Positions 1 to 10,832 of a stretch of DNA of 64,000 nt are shown here, one piece after another. The stretch is taken from the NCBI GenBank assembly GCA_001600095.1, contig BCIX01000003.1:1426001-1490000 (forward strand), written 5' to 3'. Position 1 is the stretch's first letter; every line of letters starts with the position of its first letter. The position numbers and the translations under genes were made by a program. Source of the stretch: Bullera alba (Eukaryota; Basidiomycota; Tremellomycetes; Tremellales; Bulleraceae). The notes beneath the pieces were generated by a model, which saw only the letters and a list, made by a program, of their open reading frames with translations, was not told the origin of the DNA and did not search any database.

Positions 1-2
1 GT

Positions 3-65
3 GAGGAGGGCCAGAAAGCCATTCAGGAGGAACTTGAGCGGGGCAAGCGAGTGGAACAATTGTAG
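3..65 (+). CDS. C-terminal end of a gene cut by the window edge
   Basis: An open frame enters from the left edge and reads through 20 charged codons (Glu-, Lys- and Arg-rich, ending Val-Glu-Gln-Leu) to a TAG at 63-65. The composition looks like an amphipathic, possibly coiled-coil C-terminus. Nothing upstream is visible, so the family cannot be named and even the reading frame is an inference: it is the only frame of the three that stays open across the first 60 bases with a protein-like composition. Confidence 0.4.
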   Translation, partial: EEGQKAIQEELERGKRVEQL

Positions 66-748
66 TGGTAGCAAGGCTCCTGTCGAGTTGGCGACTAGCT
101 ACAAGTTTGTACTAATACACCTGACTGATCTGTACGCTGCATAGTGAGTGTCTATACCCTATTGAGTAGTTCACCTGCAACGAAGGATGCATCGAACCAT
201 GTAGCACACAGAGCACAGTAACAGTCACAGCACGACTGATGGACTGAACAGGACTGAACCAGCTGTCCGCGATGTTGACAGCTTGACGTGATCCCGATGA
301 CGCCATTTCGCCCGCTTATCGGGGGCGCTTTCCTTATCAAAAAAGCAGAGATCTCGCCGCGGGACGAGATCGAGCAATATTGGCCCAAAAAGTGCATCCG
401 ACCACGATGGGTGCTTACTCTCAGAGGACGTGGGGATCGGTCGTGTCGTGCTCAGTGTTGGGACCGTACAGCAGCCCAGACCGTGGACTGACGATTGTCT
501 CGAGGTAGTCTCATCCACGCACATCACATATTCAGCTTGGAGACCTGATCGATCCGAACAACATCCCCATCGCCGCGACACACGTTTCACCGGACGGGAC
601 ACGACTGCGCGGCTTGTTGCCCGAGGCCGAGCAAACGAAGCGGAAGAGAATTAGGGATCAGGTCGACAGATCTGGGCCATCACATCAAGCTAAAAGCATA
701 CCTATCTATCGTTGACATCTCATCTCCAACTCAACAGCACGACCAAAA
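66..748. other. Intergenic region upstream of the DUF3605 gene
   Basis: No convincing gene on either strand. The short open frames here lack splice-consistent partners. The last 30 bases form a pyrimidine/adenine-rich leader ending in an A-run directly before the ATG at 749, as expected of a 5' untranslated region. Confidence 0.5.
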
Positions 749-2344
749 ATGAACCCCGTGGTGTACAACGGGGACGAGCGATACCCTGGTCCTCAAGCTC
801 ACCTCCCGCCGAGCGATATACTGGGGATACCAAGCCAAGCTGAGCTCGATGCCTTTCCCCGGATGTTCACCTGGGGCGAGTTGAAGGAGATCATCTGTGA
901 GTGTACAAGGAGCTTTGTCATGATGATGAATAGAGCTGATATCGCGCAAAAGACACGAGCGATCTCGAGCGGTTGATGAGGAACAAAGCGATGCAAGCGA
1001 GGTACGATGAATGGATGATTGGCATGAAGAAGAAGTATGGATCAACAGGTTGGTGCTCCGGGGTGACCGACGACGTGCTTGAGCTGACGCAGGAGATGTA
1101 TAGAAAAGTACCTGACTCAAGCTCGGTTGCCATGGAAGACTCCTACCGCAAACACCGAGACCAAGCCTACACCTCCTACCGGTGGCCGAACTTTTGACAT
1201 CTCCACATCGCTAGACGAACCTTCACCTCTGCACGAATCAACCGCCGCTCTCACTGCGTCCACGAATCCCGACTATCTGCCACCCACACAGTCTGCGACG
1301 GCGGCGTCTGCAGCTGCGACTCTTGGAAACGAGCCTCCTCAGGCGATTGGCAGGGGAGCCCAGTCTGGCTCATCTACACCAAGCTCGGCTGGGTTCGTCA
1401 GCCTATCCAGTATGGATCTCCTGAAGACGAAAGTGCGGAAAGCGAAATCCAAGAGCTCACTGAAAAGCAACCTGTCGGTCAGCAGGATGACCTCGAACGC
1501 GAGTCCCGAATCTACGGCCGACACGAGCGACGTCACAGGTCGAATGGAGGAGCTAGATCTGCAGAATGGAAATGGCCCAGTCGAGGAGGAAGAGGAGGAG
1601 CCGGAGAACGTGTTCTTGAGATGGGACGAGGCTGGCCTCGATGCGGAAAAGTATGCTGTATTGCCAAATGACTGGCCGTACAACATCCCGTATGGCGTCA
1701 GGCATTTCTGTGTCTGGAGCAGAGTGAGTTGATGCAGCTTGGAAAAGTCAGACAGGGACTAATCTCACCAGATACCCATCGCACACCCCGAGCTCGTCGA
1801 CTACGATCCGGAAGCTTGGGCAAAGATCGAGCAAGACGGTCTGGGAGGATTCACCGGCGTGACACCGCTGCGCCCGTTCAAGTCGCCTCTTACACCGCTA
1901 TCGCCAATGAGTTCGGCGTCATCTGATGGCCAGTCGGGCGCCGAGTCGCCCAAGTCTGACGTCTTCATCCCTCGATCGAAATCTCTGGGGCAGCTCGATG
2001 ACAAAGATTGGTATGCGGCAGACGTCGCATGGTCTGGGTCCGACGTCAAGAAGTGGGCGTCAAAGCGGTACACCAGTCCTGGAGGGAGGGAAGTGAGCCG
2101 GATGGTCGAAGGGCTCTGGGATCAGCGTGGTTGGGAGTGCCTATGGGTGAGTCACGAGTTCGCAGGAGTAGACAGCAGTCTAGATCTTTGGTAGGCGGTG
2201 TAAACTGACCTCATGACCAAATAGTTTGTCAATCCACCAAGATTACAGAGCGTTCCAGGTTTCTCCCATTTCCACGTCTTTGCAAGGCGCAAGACGCCCG
2301 AGGAGATCGATGCGTCAGAGGCCTTTTGCGGAGATGGGCAGTGA
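749..2344 (+). CDS. DUF3605-family protein (GIG1-like)
   Basis: Five exons (749-896, 953-1048, 1104-1723, 1772-2146, 2225-2344) give 452 residues. The conserved DUF3605 blocks are all present: an N-terminal helical part (about residues 35-95, with the run LERLMRNKAMQARYDEWM), the block RWDEAGLDAEKYAVLPNDWP around residues 253-272 followed by IPYGVRHFCVW, and a C-terminal block ending in FVNPPRLQSVPGFSHFHVF. The blocks are separated by Ser/Thr- and acid-rich linkers of roughly 120 and 80 residues. The Candida albicans member of this family, GIG1, is induced by N-acetylglucosamine; the biochemical activity is unknown. No signal peptide or membrane segment is visible, so a soluble intracellular protein is likely. 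All four introns are 48-78 nt with consensus ends, and the frame is preserved across every join. The stop lies in the last exon, 41 codons after the last acceptor. Confidence 0.85.
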
Positions 2345-2549
2345 GCTAGAGAGACAGCGTAACGTGAGGCCGTGTCGTGCCGGCACACAAAATAGACAAA
2401 ATATAGATAGCCTCGTGTTGTACACTGCTTCGCCAAAAGGTTGGTACTGATATTGATAGGATCTTGGGCCTCGTGACCATATCATCACGGTGAATCATGC
2501 ATCGCATTGTAATGTCGAGACCAGCGATAGATTGTCGAGTCCGGAGAGC

Positions 2550-2569
2550 GGTCTAGACAGGTCTAGACC
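2550..2569. repeat. 9-bp inverted repeat, 2-bp spacer
   Basis: The arms GGTCTAGAC and GTCTAGACC are exact reverse complements separated by AG. Each arm contains the palindrome TCTAGA. It lies in the intergenic space about 600 bp upstream of the GPI-protein start; a dimeric protein-binding site is possible but unsupported. Confidence 0.6.
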
Positions 2570-3107
2570 CGGTCCCGGTCGGATATGCCAAGGATATCGG
2601 ACCGAGCTAAGCGCTTCGGACGTATTGAATGACATCGCCTCGGGAGCCGTTGGAGCACTAGCTCTGTGGAGCGAGCACAGGGGGGGACCAGGGGAGCTGC
2701 GACTGAGTGATTAGCTTCGTCGACCTGGACGTACAGGACCCCTTCCGAAGTCATGTCGCGCGAGTCTCAAGCAGTAGCGCGGACTCGGAAGAGCCGCTTC
2801 CATCCGCCGGCTTGGTCTTGGCTCGATTTGGCATTTCTTGGGCACTTCGGCGCTTCGACGGATCCTGCATGCTGCTGTAGCCTGTAACTTAGGTCGCCGA
2901 CGAGGGATGGAGGTATCCTGAGCGACCATTGATGTGGAGTGTCTTACCTTTGATGAGGCGGTACATGGCGGTACATCTTGGAGGAGGATCGCCTTCATCA
3001 CGTCAAGCAAGTCTTCGACACCGCTAGGCCTGGGCAGCTGATCCCAGACAGACATCCTGAGGTGTTTTCGGAGAGGAATTGGAAGCTTCACACTCAGCGC
3101 TGCTCCC

Positions 3108-3117
3108 CTATATAGAG
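3108..3117 (+). promoter_or_regulatory. TATA box of the GPI-protein gene
   Basis: The motif CTATATAGAG lies about 52 bp upstream of the ATG at 3169, in a pyrimidine-rich leader. The spacing to the ATG implies a very short 5' untranslated region. Most other genes in the window show no comparable TATA element, which suggests a regulated or highly expressed promoter here. Confidence 0.55.
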
Positions 3118-3168
3118 GTCTGCCAAACTCTCGACCAACTCCCACATCCCACGTCGACTCACCCCATT

Positions 3169-4570
3169 ATGCTCTCGACAACACCCTTCAAGGTTCTCAC
3201 CGCGCTAGGTCTCGTCTCCACCGTTGTCTCGGCTGCTGCTGTAGAGTCGCGACAGCAGGGCAACTCTGATGATGCCGTTCTCTTCTCCCCTTCCAACGGG
3301 ACATCCGTAGCAGCAGGTCAATCCATCAACTTCGACTATCTCTGCGACGACTCTGAAACGACTACGATAGACGTAGCTCTGATCCGATACGAGGTGGTGA
3401 GTGTGCCCTCCCTAGATCCCTGCTGCAGTTCGCTCACTCTGTGATAGATTGGCCAAGGCATCTTCCTCGAGAGAGGATATTCCGGAACATTTCTCGACCA
3501 GAACTTCAATTTGCCGGACGACATCCCTCTGGGCAATTACGGTGAGTGAGACGGCGCTCCCAGATTTGATCAGACCGCGAGCTGATTTGAGTAATCTTTC
3601 AGTCATTGGCATTCACGAGAGCGACAGAGTGACCTTCAACAGACGGTATGACTATGATATTACACATGCGGCCAATGATAGTACGTGATGGGAGCACAAC
3701 TATGCTCCCTTCCCGGTTGACACTGTATGCTTAGCTGCCAATGCCTTTGAGGGCACTATCCACCACGAGGTGATTGCCCGTCAGCCGGCACGCAGAGACC
3801 TACAGTCCAGACAGGAGAACACCCCATCGGCTCGGTCGGATGATTCGGTCATCCTCTCCCCGAGGAACAACAGTAGAACAGAACAAGGCACAGCGTTCCG
3901 ACTCTACTACCTTGCCGACCGGGACGACGAGGACATCAATGTGGTCGACGTCGCCTTCATTGCCTACTACAGGGTGAGTCGAGCGCCGAGCTAGCGAATT
4001 TGTGAGCAACATAGCTGATTCCGACTATTAGGTGCTCAACGGTTCGCAAACCCAGTCCACTGCAGATGGCAGGCGAGTGACTACCAGCATCACTCTGCCA
4101 TCGGACATACCTCCTGGCCGATACTGTGAGTCGAACACATGAGACTGTTGCATATGCTGAATGACGTTTTCAGTGATCGGAGTTGACGAGCACGACAATG
4201 ACGATGATGACGACACTGATTTGTACGACTTTGATAGATTCTTCGGCACGAGCGAGAGTGAGCGATCTTGGGTCCATGAGTCGCTCATCTGCTGACCATA
4301 CCCCTAGACCGCACAGAGCAGAACGACCCAATCATAATCGAGGTGACTGCAAGCCTCAACAACTCCAGTGGTGTCGCTCCTCCGGCTTCCAGCGGAGCAC
4401 CATCGGCTTCTGCCTCTGGCAATGGTTCCCCCACATCGTCTCCTCTACCGAGCAACACATCCGCTGGCTCTGGAGCTGCAAGCCCAACCGGTGCCGCTGC
4501 CCGGTCAATCGGCACACCCTCAGCTGTAATGGGTCTCCTTGGTGTGCTCTTTGCCCAGTTGTTGCTTTAG
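3169..4570 (+). CDS. Secreted GPI-anchor-type surface protein with a duplicated module
   Basis: Seven exons (3169-3396, 3448-3541, 3603-3680, 3735-3973, 4032-4125, 4174-4257, 4308-4570) encode 359 residues. Residues 1-23 are a clear signal peptide ending in Ala-rich sequence. Two homologous modules follow, starting DDAVLFSP at residue 34 and DDSVILSP at residue 169, each about 105 residues and carrying matching landmarks (LPDDIPLGNY/LPSDIPPGRY, then VIGIHE/LIGVDE). A Ser/Ala/Pro-rich stalk of about 65 residues and a hydrophobic tail ending LLGVLFAQLLL complete the layout expected of a GPI-anchored wall protein. Intron positions and phases repeat exactly in both modules (0, 1, 1). The second module has an Asp-rich stretch. 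I do not recognise the family; an acidic, cation-binding or adhesive surface role would be a guess. A TATA box lies just upstream. Confidence 0.85.
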
Positions 4571-5064
4571 GATCCACGTTTAACGTGCGGTAACGAGTAC
4601 ACCGACCGTATAAGAAGACCGACTGTATCGAGTAGTATCAAGTAGCGACCCAAGTCCAAATGAAGTCGAATGTATCTACCTCCTGCCAAGCCGACTGAGC
4701 ACGCTGCGTTCAATCTCAATGTAAGCCTTGGGGGTCAATATATCGAGAGTGATCACGACCTTCTCCTCCTACCTCCTTCTACTCGTTCACAGCCACATCC
4801 TCGAAACATCACTTCAACGGAACACAGCCTGATAGCCTACGGGTATGGCAATCCCTCCCTGCGACTCGGCGAGGGCGTGACCGGTGGACCGGTGTAATGT
4901 GGGATTCCGCCAATTCCCCGCAATTGATCCGACCGGTCCTAAACTCCTCGAGGCCGAGCGCTCTCTCTCTCCTTTGTGGGATGGTGAATGAATAGAGTAG
5001 AGACAGGTATGAACGGGGTGATCTTGTTCCTCTTCCCTCCTCATCAAGCTATTTGACCATCATC
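4571..5064. other. Intergenic region between GPI-protein and oxidoreductase genes
   Basis: No gene supported. It holds the 3' flank of the surface-protein gene and the promoter of the oxidoreductase gene; a CT-rich stretch near 4760-4780 and another near 5030 are the only notable composition features. Confidence 0.5.
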
Positions 5065-6520
5065 ATGACCGACTCTGCCTCTTCCAAGATCCTAAACGTC
5101 GCCGTCATCGGCTGTGGCCAGGTAGCTCAGTGTGTCCATGTGAGTGATTTCTTCCAGAACCCTCGTTTGAGAGTATGTGGCTATTGATGGGGCCTGGAAC
5201 GCTGACCGAGGATGTCTAGTTGCCGAATCTGTTGATTCAAGATGACAAGTTCCGGGTCACCGCACTATGTGACATCTCGAAGCAATCACTCGAGCTCTGC
5301 TCGTCTCGGTTCAAAGTGTCTAAGACCTACACCTCGGTGTGAGCGGGGATCCCAGTGACTCGTCGGGGAAGGAGCTCTGAGCTGACCATTGACCTTCAGT
5401 CCCAAGATGCTGGGCTCGGATACACCTATCGACCTCGTATTCATCCTCTCGGCAGACGCCTTCCATGCCGAACAAGTGATACTCTGTGCCAATGCCGGAA
5501 AGCACGTTCTGCTCGAGAAACCCATGGCGCAGACTGAAGCAGAGGCCGATGCGATTGAGGAAGCTAGGGTCAGAAACAATGTGGTCGTATTCATCGGTTA
5601 CATGAGGAGGTATGCGACTGCCCTGGACAGACTGAAAGAAGAGATCAAGGGCAAGGAGATCAAGTGTGAGTGAGTCGACACGGCAACAGTCGCTAAAGGA
5701 ACCCAGACGTCAGAGTCAGAGACCTGATAGGCAATGTGAGCCTTCAGAATCTTCGAGGTACATGCTCTGACTTTCTTTCAGAACGACTACTTCACCTCAC
5801 AAGCCGGAATGAACCTCAAGGCATTCTCCGATATCCCTGCAGACGCCAGAGCTGAATCCGCCCGACGAGCCGCTTCCAACTTGAAAGAGAATCTTGGCGA
5901 CAAAGCAGACTCTGACCCTCGCAATGCTGCAAACATGGCCTTGCTGGGCAGTCTGGGCTCTCATGATCTATCCGCAATGAGGGACGTTCTGGGTATGCCG
6001 GAAAAGTGTCTCGCGGCGACGAGGAGTAGCGACGATGGCGGAAAATCAAGTTGGTGGTGGACCGCCTTGTTCCAGTACAAGGGATTCGTCGCGCACTACG
6101 AGGTCAGTGGCAGGACCAGGCTGTGATTTTGACGCGAACTGATGATCGTGGAGTTTAGATGGCAATCGACCAAGTGGCTCTATTCGACGCTCATATCGAG
6201 GTGTACACCAATGATTCTAGGGTCAAGATCCAGTATGACACGTGAGTATCGAAACACTACTTCTTGCGACTGGATCGCTGACGCCATTGTCTAGACCATA
6301 CGTCAAGGGACTGCCTATCAAGCTCACAATCCAGTCTCAATTACCCTCGGGAGACTACTCTGAACAGACCATCCGCCCAACATACCTCGATCCCTACAAC
6401 ATTGAGATGGGAGAGGTGTACGACGCCATTGTCAACGAAAAGGACTACAAGGTCAAGCCTCTGGATGCAAAGAACGACCTGATCCTCGCCAAGATGATCA
6501 TGGGCGCCTTGGTGAACTAG
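5065..6520 (+). CDS. Gfo/Idh/MocA-family oxidoreductase
   Basis: Seven exons (5065-5139, 5220-5338, 5400-5665, 5707-5735, 5782-6102, 6159-6241, 6295-6520) give 372 residues, typical of the family. The N-terminal Rossmann motif AVIGCGQVAQ is at residues 13-22 and the signature EKPMAQ at 104-109, where the lysine corresponds to the conserved EKP lysine. The C-terminal half has the mixed alpha/beta composition of the second domain. Members of this family oxidise or reduce sugars and related polyols with NAD(P). The substrate cannot be read from the sequence. There is no signal peptide, so the enzyme is probably cytosolic. One exon is only 29 nt and its flanking introns are 41 and 46 nt, but frames join cleanly. 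The ATG at 5065 is the only start that keeps the Rossmann strand complete. Confidence 0.9.
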
Positions 6521-6698
6521 GACGCATTGCTGTCATCAGTGGAGGAAGTGTCTATCTTTCTGTTGGGACCACCAGAATAGCGAATGATCATGCCACATAC
6601 TGTATTACAAGCTGCTATCGTTTACAACAGGATTGAGCAAGAAGCAAGAGTCTTTGCAACGCCCGGACGAGGCATGAGAAGCTCTTTTCCCAACCCAC

Positions 6699-9120
6699 TC
6701 AGGCTTCCCTTGCTGTTCTGTACATCTGCGGTACCGGATTCGCCCGGATCACAGTCTCCTTCCTACTCCTCAGATACTCCTCTTCCTCCTTTTTCAACCT
6801 CAATCGCTCCTCTCTCCGCCTCTCTTGCTCCTTGAGCTCAAGGTTGGTCCTGACTGCGTCGTCGAACTGCCTCCTCGCTAGAGCTCGCTCTCGACTCGCC
6901 TTTCCTGGCGTCATCCCTGAAACCGGCACTGTTCTAACCACCGAACGATGCACTGGTATTGGCCGCGAGATGCTGCCTTTCGATGACCCACGCTCGCCTT
7001 CCGTTTTTATGGGCTGTTCAGGTCGCGTGGTGCCCTCGAAGATTCTTCGTCTCGCTGCCAGATCTTTTACTCGCTCTGTATCCTTAACGATGATGGGTCT
7101 TGCGCTACTGCTGGACCCCTTTCCAAGGGGCGGCAGACGCGCAAGGGCCGCCGAAGCAAAAGCGGATTGCGTGGGGGCTCGAGATACCGGCTTGGATTTC
7201 TCGCTGGACGATTTGGCCCCCTTTGTGGGCTGAGCATTGGAATTTGCGGATAGCATCGTCTTCGAAGGCTGGAGAGCCACACGGAATGGTGCAACCGGTC
7301 GAGTCAGAGGGATGTAGCCTGCTGCTTTCTTGCGGGGAGGAGATCGTGTTGTCGTTTGTCTACCAGGCTTAATAGAGCCAGACAGCCTGATCATTGGTCA
7401 GCTGCGTACACGACCGCTCTCTTACAGCTACCAAGGCAGGACTCACCTCTCTGCTATATGCGAAGCCGTGTCTTGTGGCAGTATTGCTTCCTCCTCTCTT
7501 GACCGTTTGGTACTATTCCTGGCGCTCGCACGGATCCCCGCCGTTGTGTTCGATATTGTGTCGACCATCTCATCATGTGTCGGTTCTGGCGCATCGACAT
7601 CGATCTGATCTTGAACTACGCTTTTCGTAACCGATGTTGATAGCCTTTCAGCCTCGCCTGAGCCTTTCAGGAATCCGGTGAAGAAGCTCAACAGCCGCGA
7701 CGACCTTCGCTCGGATTTACTCATCGATCCATCTGCCAAGGACATGCTGTTGTCGGAGTCGCTGATTTCTGCCAGTGTTGGGAGTTGAAAGTCGAAGGCG
7801 CCAGGCATGGACCTATCTCCGATGTCATTGTCGTCCTCCATGTGCTGAGTAGGATTATCGACTATGACTTGCGCTGGTGACCCCATCTCTTCGCTCCGCA
7901 AGGCGATACGATCTGTATGGGCTGCATCCGAAATGAGGGGTGGGTCAGGCTCGATGGGTGAAGCTTGGTCGAAAGGATCTCCATCCAAGCCCATCCCGTC
8001 CACGAGATCGTCTGTAGGGAGATGCTGATCCATTTCATGGACCTCATTTGGCACTCTTACTGCAGATCTCACCATCTCTACAGGAGGAGGGGAGAAGGAA
8101 GACGAGCCGAGTGAGAGACCGAGGACGCTGTCGTGATGTGTCCCTGGCGGAGGAGGATCCAAATGAGGAAGGGGAGATTGGAACGTTGACGGACCCGCGA
8201 GGGGTTGAGGTCGAGAGGCGAAGCTCGATCCAGCCAGGAATTGTGAGAGCGCAGAGGTGTGTCGAGGGATCTGTGAAACCTTGCTGATTGTCAAACGCTA
8301 GCAAAGTCTTAGCTGGGTTGTCGTGGCCAGATTCCGTCACATACCTGGGTCCCATTGAATTGAAGCTTCGGTTCATCAACACCGGAGTTGACGATCGGCT
8401 CGTCAGTCATCACTGTCCGGGATGGACCGACCCTTGCCAAGATGGGCCTATCCACTGGCAGACTTCGCTCTTTCCACGCCATCTTGACTTCGGTTATCTC
8501 CAGATCTTCGCTGCCAAACGAGGTATGAGCCACCGAGGGCGAGTAAAGAGGTGCTGGCAACGAGGGCGGAGATCCGGCAGCCCTATACGACGTCGCATTG
8601 AGGAACGGCGAGGAAGGCCGGGAGGTCGAGCTTGAGAGTCGCCGGGCGAAGAAATCATCTCGATCGGGTCGCCGTTGATGAAGGCCTGTGTGACAAGTCA
8701 GTAAATGAAGTGGGTAGCCACAGAAAGCATCGTCTAACCTGATCTAGAGCTCGAAAGAGAGGATGTTGACCGAGACAAACTCCTGCGCATCTCTACCGCG
8801 GGACTGTCTAGCCGTCTCGCCTCATCCTGTGCTTTCTCTCCTTTCCCCTGCAGTATTGGCCCCTCAAAAGTGGTTTCCGCCACGAGAGAAAACTCTTCGC
8901 CTACTGCGCCTGCGTAAGAGACCTGAATGGCTGATCGGGCGCCCTGGAATACAGGAGACACCTGCCGTGGAGGGAGTGATGAGCCAGAAGCTTTAGGTGT
9001 ATCGGGTTCTTCAGCCAGCCACGAGTCGTCACCGAGGTCGAATATGGGTTCGGTGCCGAGCAAGAGGGACACCTCCCCGATTCTTGACGGTAGTAAAGGC
9101 GTAGGAGGTGGTTGAGCCAT
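6699..9120 (-). CDS. TPX2-type C-terminal domain protein (microtubule-associated)
   Basis: Four exons on the minus strand (8739-9120, 8345-8685, 7447-8297, 6699-7386) encode 753 residues. Most of the protein is Ser/Pro-rich and disordered. The last 60 residues carry a strongly charged helix (ELKEQERRREERLRLKKEEE) followed by a stretch ending RANPVP, which matches the C-terminal domain shared by TPX2 and WVD2-like microtubule-binding proteins. In that family this domain binds microtubules or assists spindle assembly, so a cytoskeletal or spindle role is likely. A second lysine/arginine-rich region around residues 530-640 could be a nuclear localisation signal. Introns are 47-60 nt with consensus ends. 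The intron between exons 2 and 3 is fixed by a TAG immediately before the acceptor. Convergent with the oxidoreductase gene, 178 bp apart. Confidence 0.75.
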
Positions 9121-9396
9121 GGCTGTTTTGCTCCAGTGTAGATCGTCGACTCAATGTCAACATGAAACGGTGCAAAATCAGTCACGTCAAGCGGTTGATG
9201 GTGTTGATGCTCAGGCACAGAAGCGGAGGGGCCATTTAAGGTTCGGTCGCTGCTTTCAGACCCAGGGCCTTCCAGGGCCGCAGGAGGCCGCAGATAGCCG
9301 CAGATGCAGTTCCAGGTAAGCTGCAAGCAAACTGCATACGACTGACTGCATACTCGACTGGACTTGGAGACGACTGCAACTATGTGGTACTGGTGA

Positions 9397-10096
9397 CTAT
9401 ATTCCCGGGATGTTCTTTTCATAGTGCTCAGCACCCTCAGCTTTGCTCTCCCAGCTCTCCATGTCCTTGGTGAAGGTCTCAAAAGTCGGCTTTGGCACGT
9501 CTCCTGGCTCGAAGAGGCCTGTCATACGTGATTAGCGGTGATACAGGTATCTAGCATAATGTGTGACTAGTCTCGGGACGTACCCGCTTTAATGTACTTG
9601 TTGGACCCCTTGCCGCCTACGCGCTCGATGTAGAGACCGCTGGCGGATATAATCAGCCCTCCGAGCTCTCACTTTTCGCAGACTGGCTGACTGCCCTGTC
9701 CACCAGAAGTCTGCTGGCCTGACTCACCTCCCACATGTATCACACCAGGCTCTCAGCATTTCAACACCTTCGATCCCCTTGACCGTGTGTGTCCTAGGCT
9801 CGGGCCCTTCAAGCTTGAGGTCCTTTTCGTCAACAACGATATGCGCCGAATACCTAATTTTTGAGTCAGTCCCTGTTCCATCAGCCACAAAGAGGTCCTG
9901 AAGGGAATTTCACATTGCTCCAGCCCATCGTCTGCAGTCTGTGCAGTCTGCATGAAGGTGTGCCGTGAGCTATTGTAGTCTGTAGGTGCTGGTTTCAAGC
10001 AAGATGCAGCTTACGACAAAGGTTCATCTTCGTGCCCTTGGGCATGGTGATCTTGTACTGCCCGCAGTTGCATCGTCCGGTGACACGTTCCGACAT
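9397..10096 (-). CDS. GFA/CENP-V fold zinc-binding protein
   Basis: Five exons (10015-10096, 9914-9947, 9728-9853, 9584-9639, 9397-9518) encode 139 residues, the usual size for a single GFA domain. Zinc-binding cysteines of the Mss4-like fold are visible: Cys9-x-Cys11, then NLCHCTDC with Cys27, Cys29 and Cys32, and Cys76-x-x-Cys79 (WCDTCG). Family members include glutathione-dependent formaldehyde-activating enzyme and CENP-V-like proteins. Many fungal copies are uncharacterised, so I leave the reaction open. Introns of 60-88 nt are placed by cysteine-motif continuity and frame. No signal peptide; probably cytosolic. Confidence 0.85.
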
Positions 10097-10832
10097 GGTG
10101 ATCAGTGGCTCTGTTATAGCAGAGTAGAAGAAGGGGCAGAGAAGCAGACTGTTAGATGTCAACAATGGTCAATACTCAAGGCAGGACAATGGCTGATTGT
10201 GACACCGTAAACCGGCAATTGCGTTGTGACTTTTGCGCGTCACTGCGTCATCGTCGTCTTTTACGTTGTCGCTCTCCAAGATGAGAGATCTGATCCCAGG
10301 ATCCCAGATCTCCTGTCCCACAACTAAGTCACTACGAACACTACTATCATTCGACCTGGAGAAGGGACTCTGACAGCTGTCTCGTCCATTGGGCTTTCAA
10401 GCATGGCCCGTTGCGATGCGGTGCATACTGCATGCTGGTCCGAACCACCCTTCGATGATCGGTCTCCAGCTTCGGATCAGGTGTTCTCCGCGCCACCTAC
10501 TTCATACTCTGCTCGCCCCGCAGACCGAGGCTGTCATGTCCAACACACATAGCGAACGCTCCAGTAGGCATCTCCATCTCCACCATCATATAGCTTGTTG
10601 ACCAAGAGTTTGAATCTACCCCTCTCTACCCAGGGAGACCCAGGGTCGCTGCTTTTGACAGCTTATGACTGATGACGTATCCCTTCGTGGCACATGTACG
10701 GAGTTTACCGCTTATCCCCGCACGCCAAGCCATTAATTACGCCAGCAAAAGAAGCATAGATTGCGATTGCGGAAAGCTGATTTTGCTCGAGATGGACGAG
10801 CTGATCATGTCAACCTTGAATCGAAAGCCAAC
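10097..10832. other. Divergent intergenic region
   Basis: Lies between the GFA gene (minus) and the membrane glycosyltransferase-like gene (plus), so it should hold both promoters. I see no gene. The frame upstream of the ATG at 10833 stays open for 24 codons but contains no earlier ATG. Confidence 0.5.

Larger units (their letters stand above)
2345..3168. other. Intergenic region, 3' of DUF3605 gene and promoter of the GPI-protein gene
   Basis: No gene is supported. It contains a short near-perfect inverted repeat built on TCTAGA at 2550-2569 and, close to its right end, a TATA box listed separately. Confidence 0.5.

Noticed and set aside
1339..1686. Minus-strand frame of 115 codons within the DUF3605 gene
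   Set aside because: Antisense shadow of Ser- and acid-rich exon 3; composition follows from the complementary codons.
749..6520. A metabolic cluster of DUF3605, surface protein and oxidoreductase
   Set aside because: The three genes have unrelated roles and separate promoters; simple adjacency is not evidence of a pathway.
6832..7233. Plus-strand open frame of 133 codons antisense to the TPX2-domain gene
   Set aside because: It mirrors the charged coding sequence of the opposite strand, has no splice partners and no recognisable domain.
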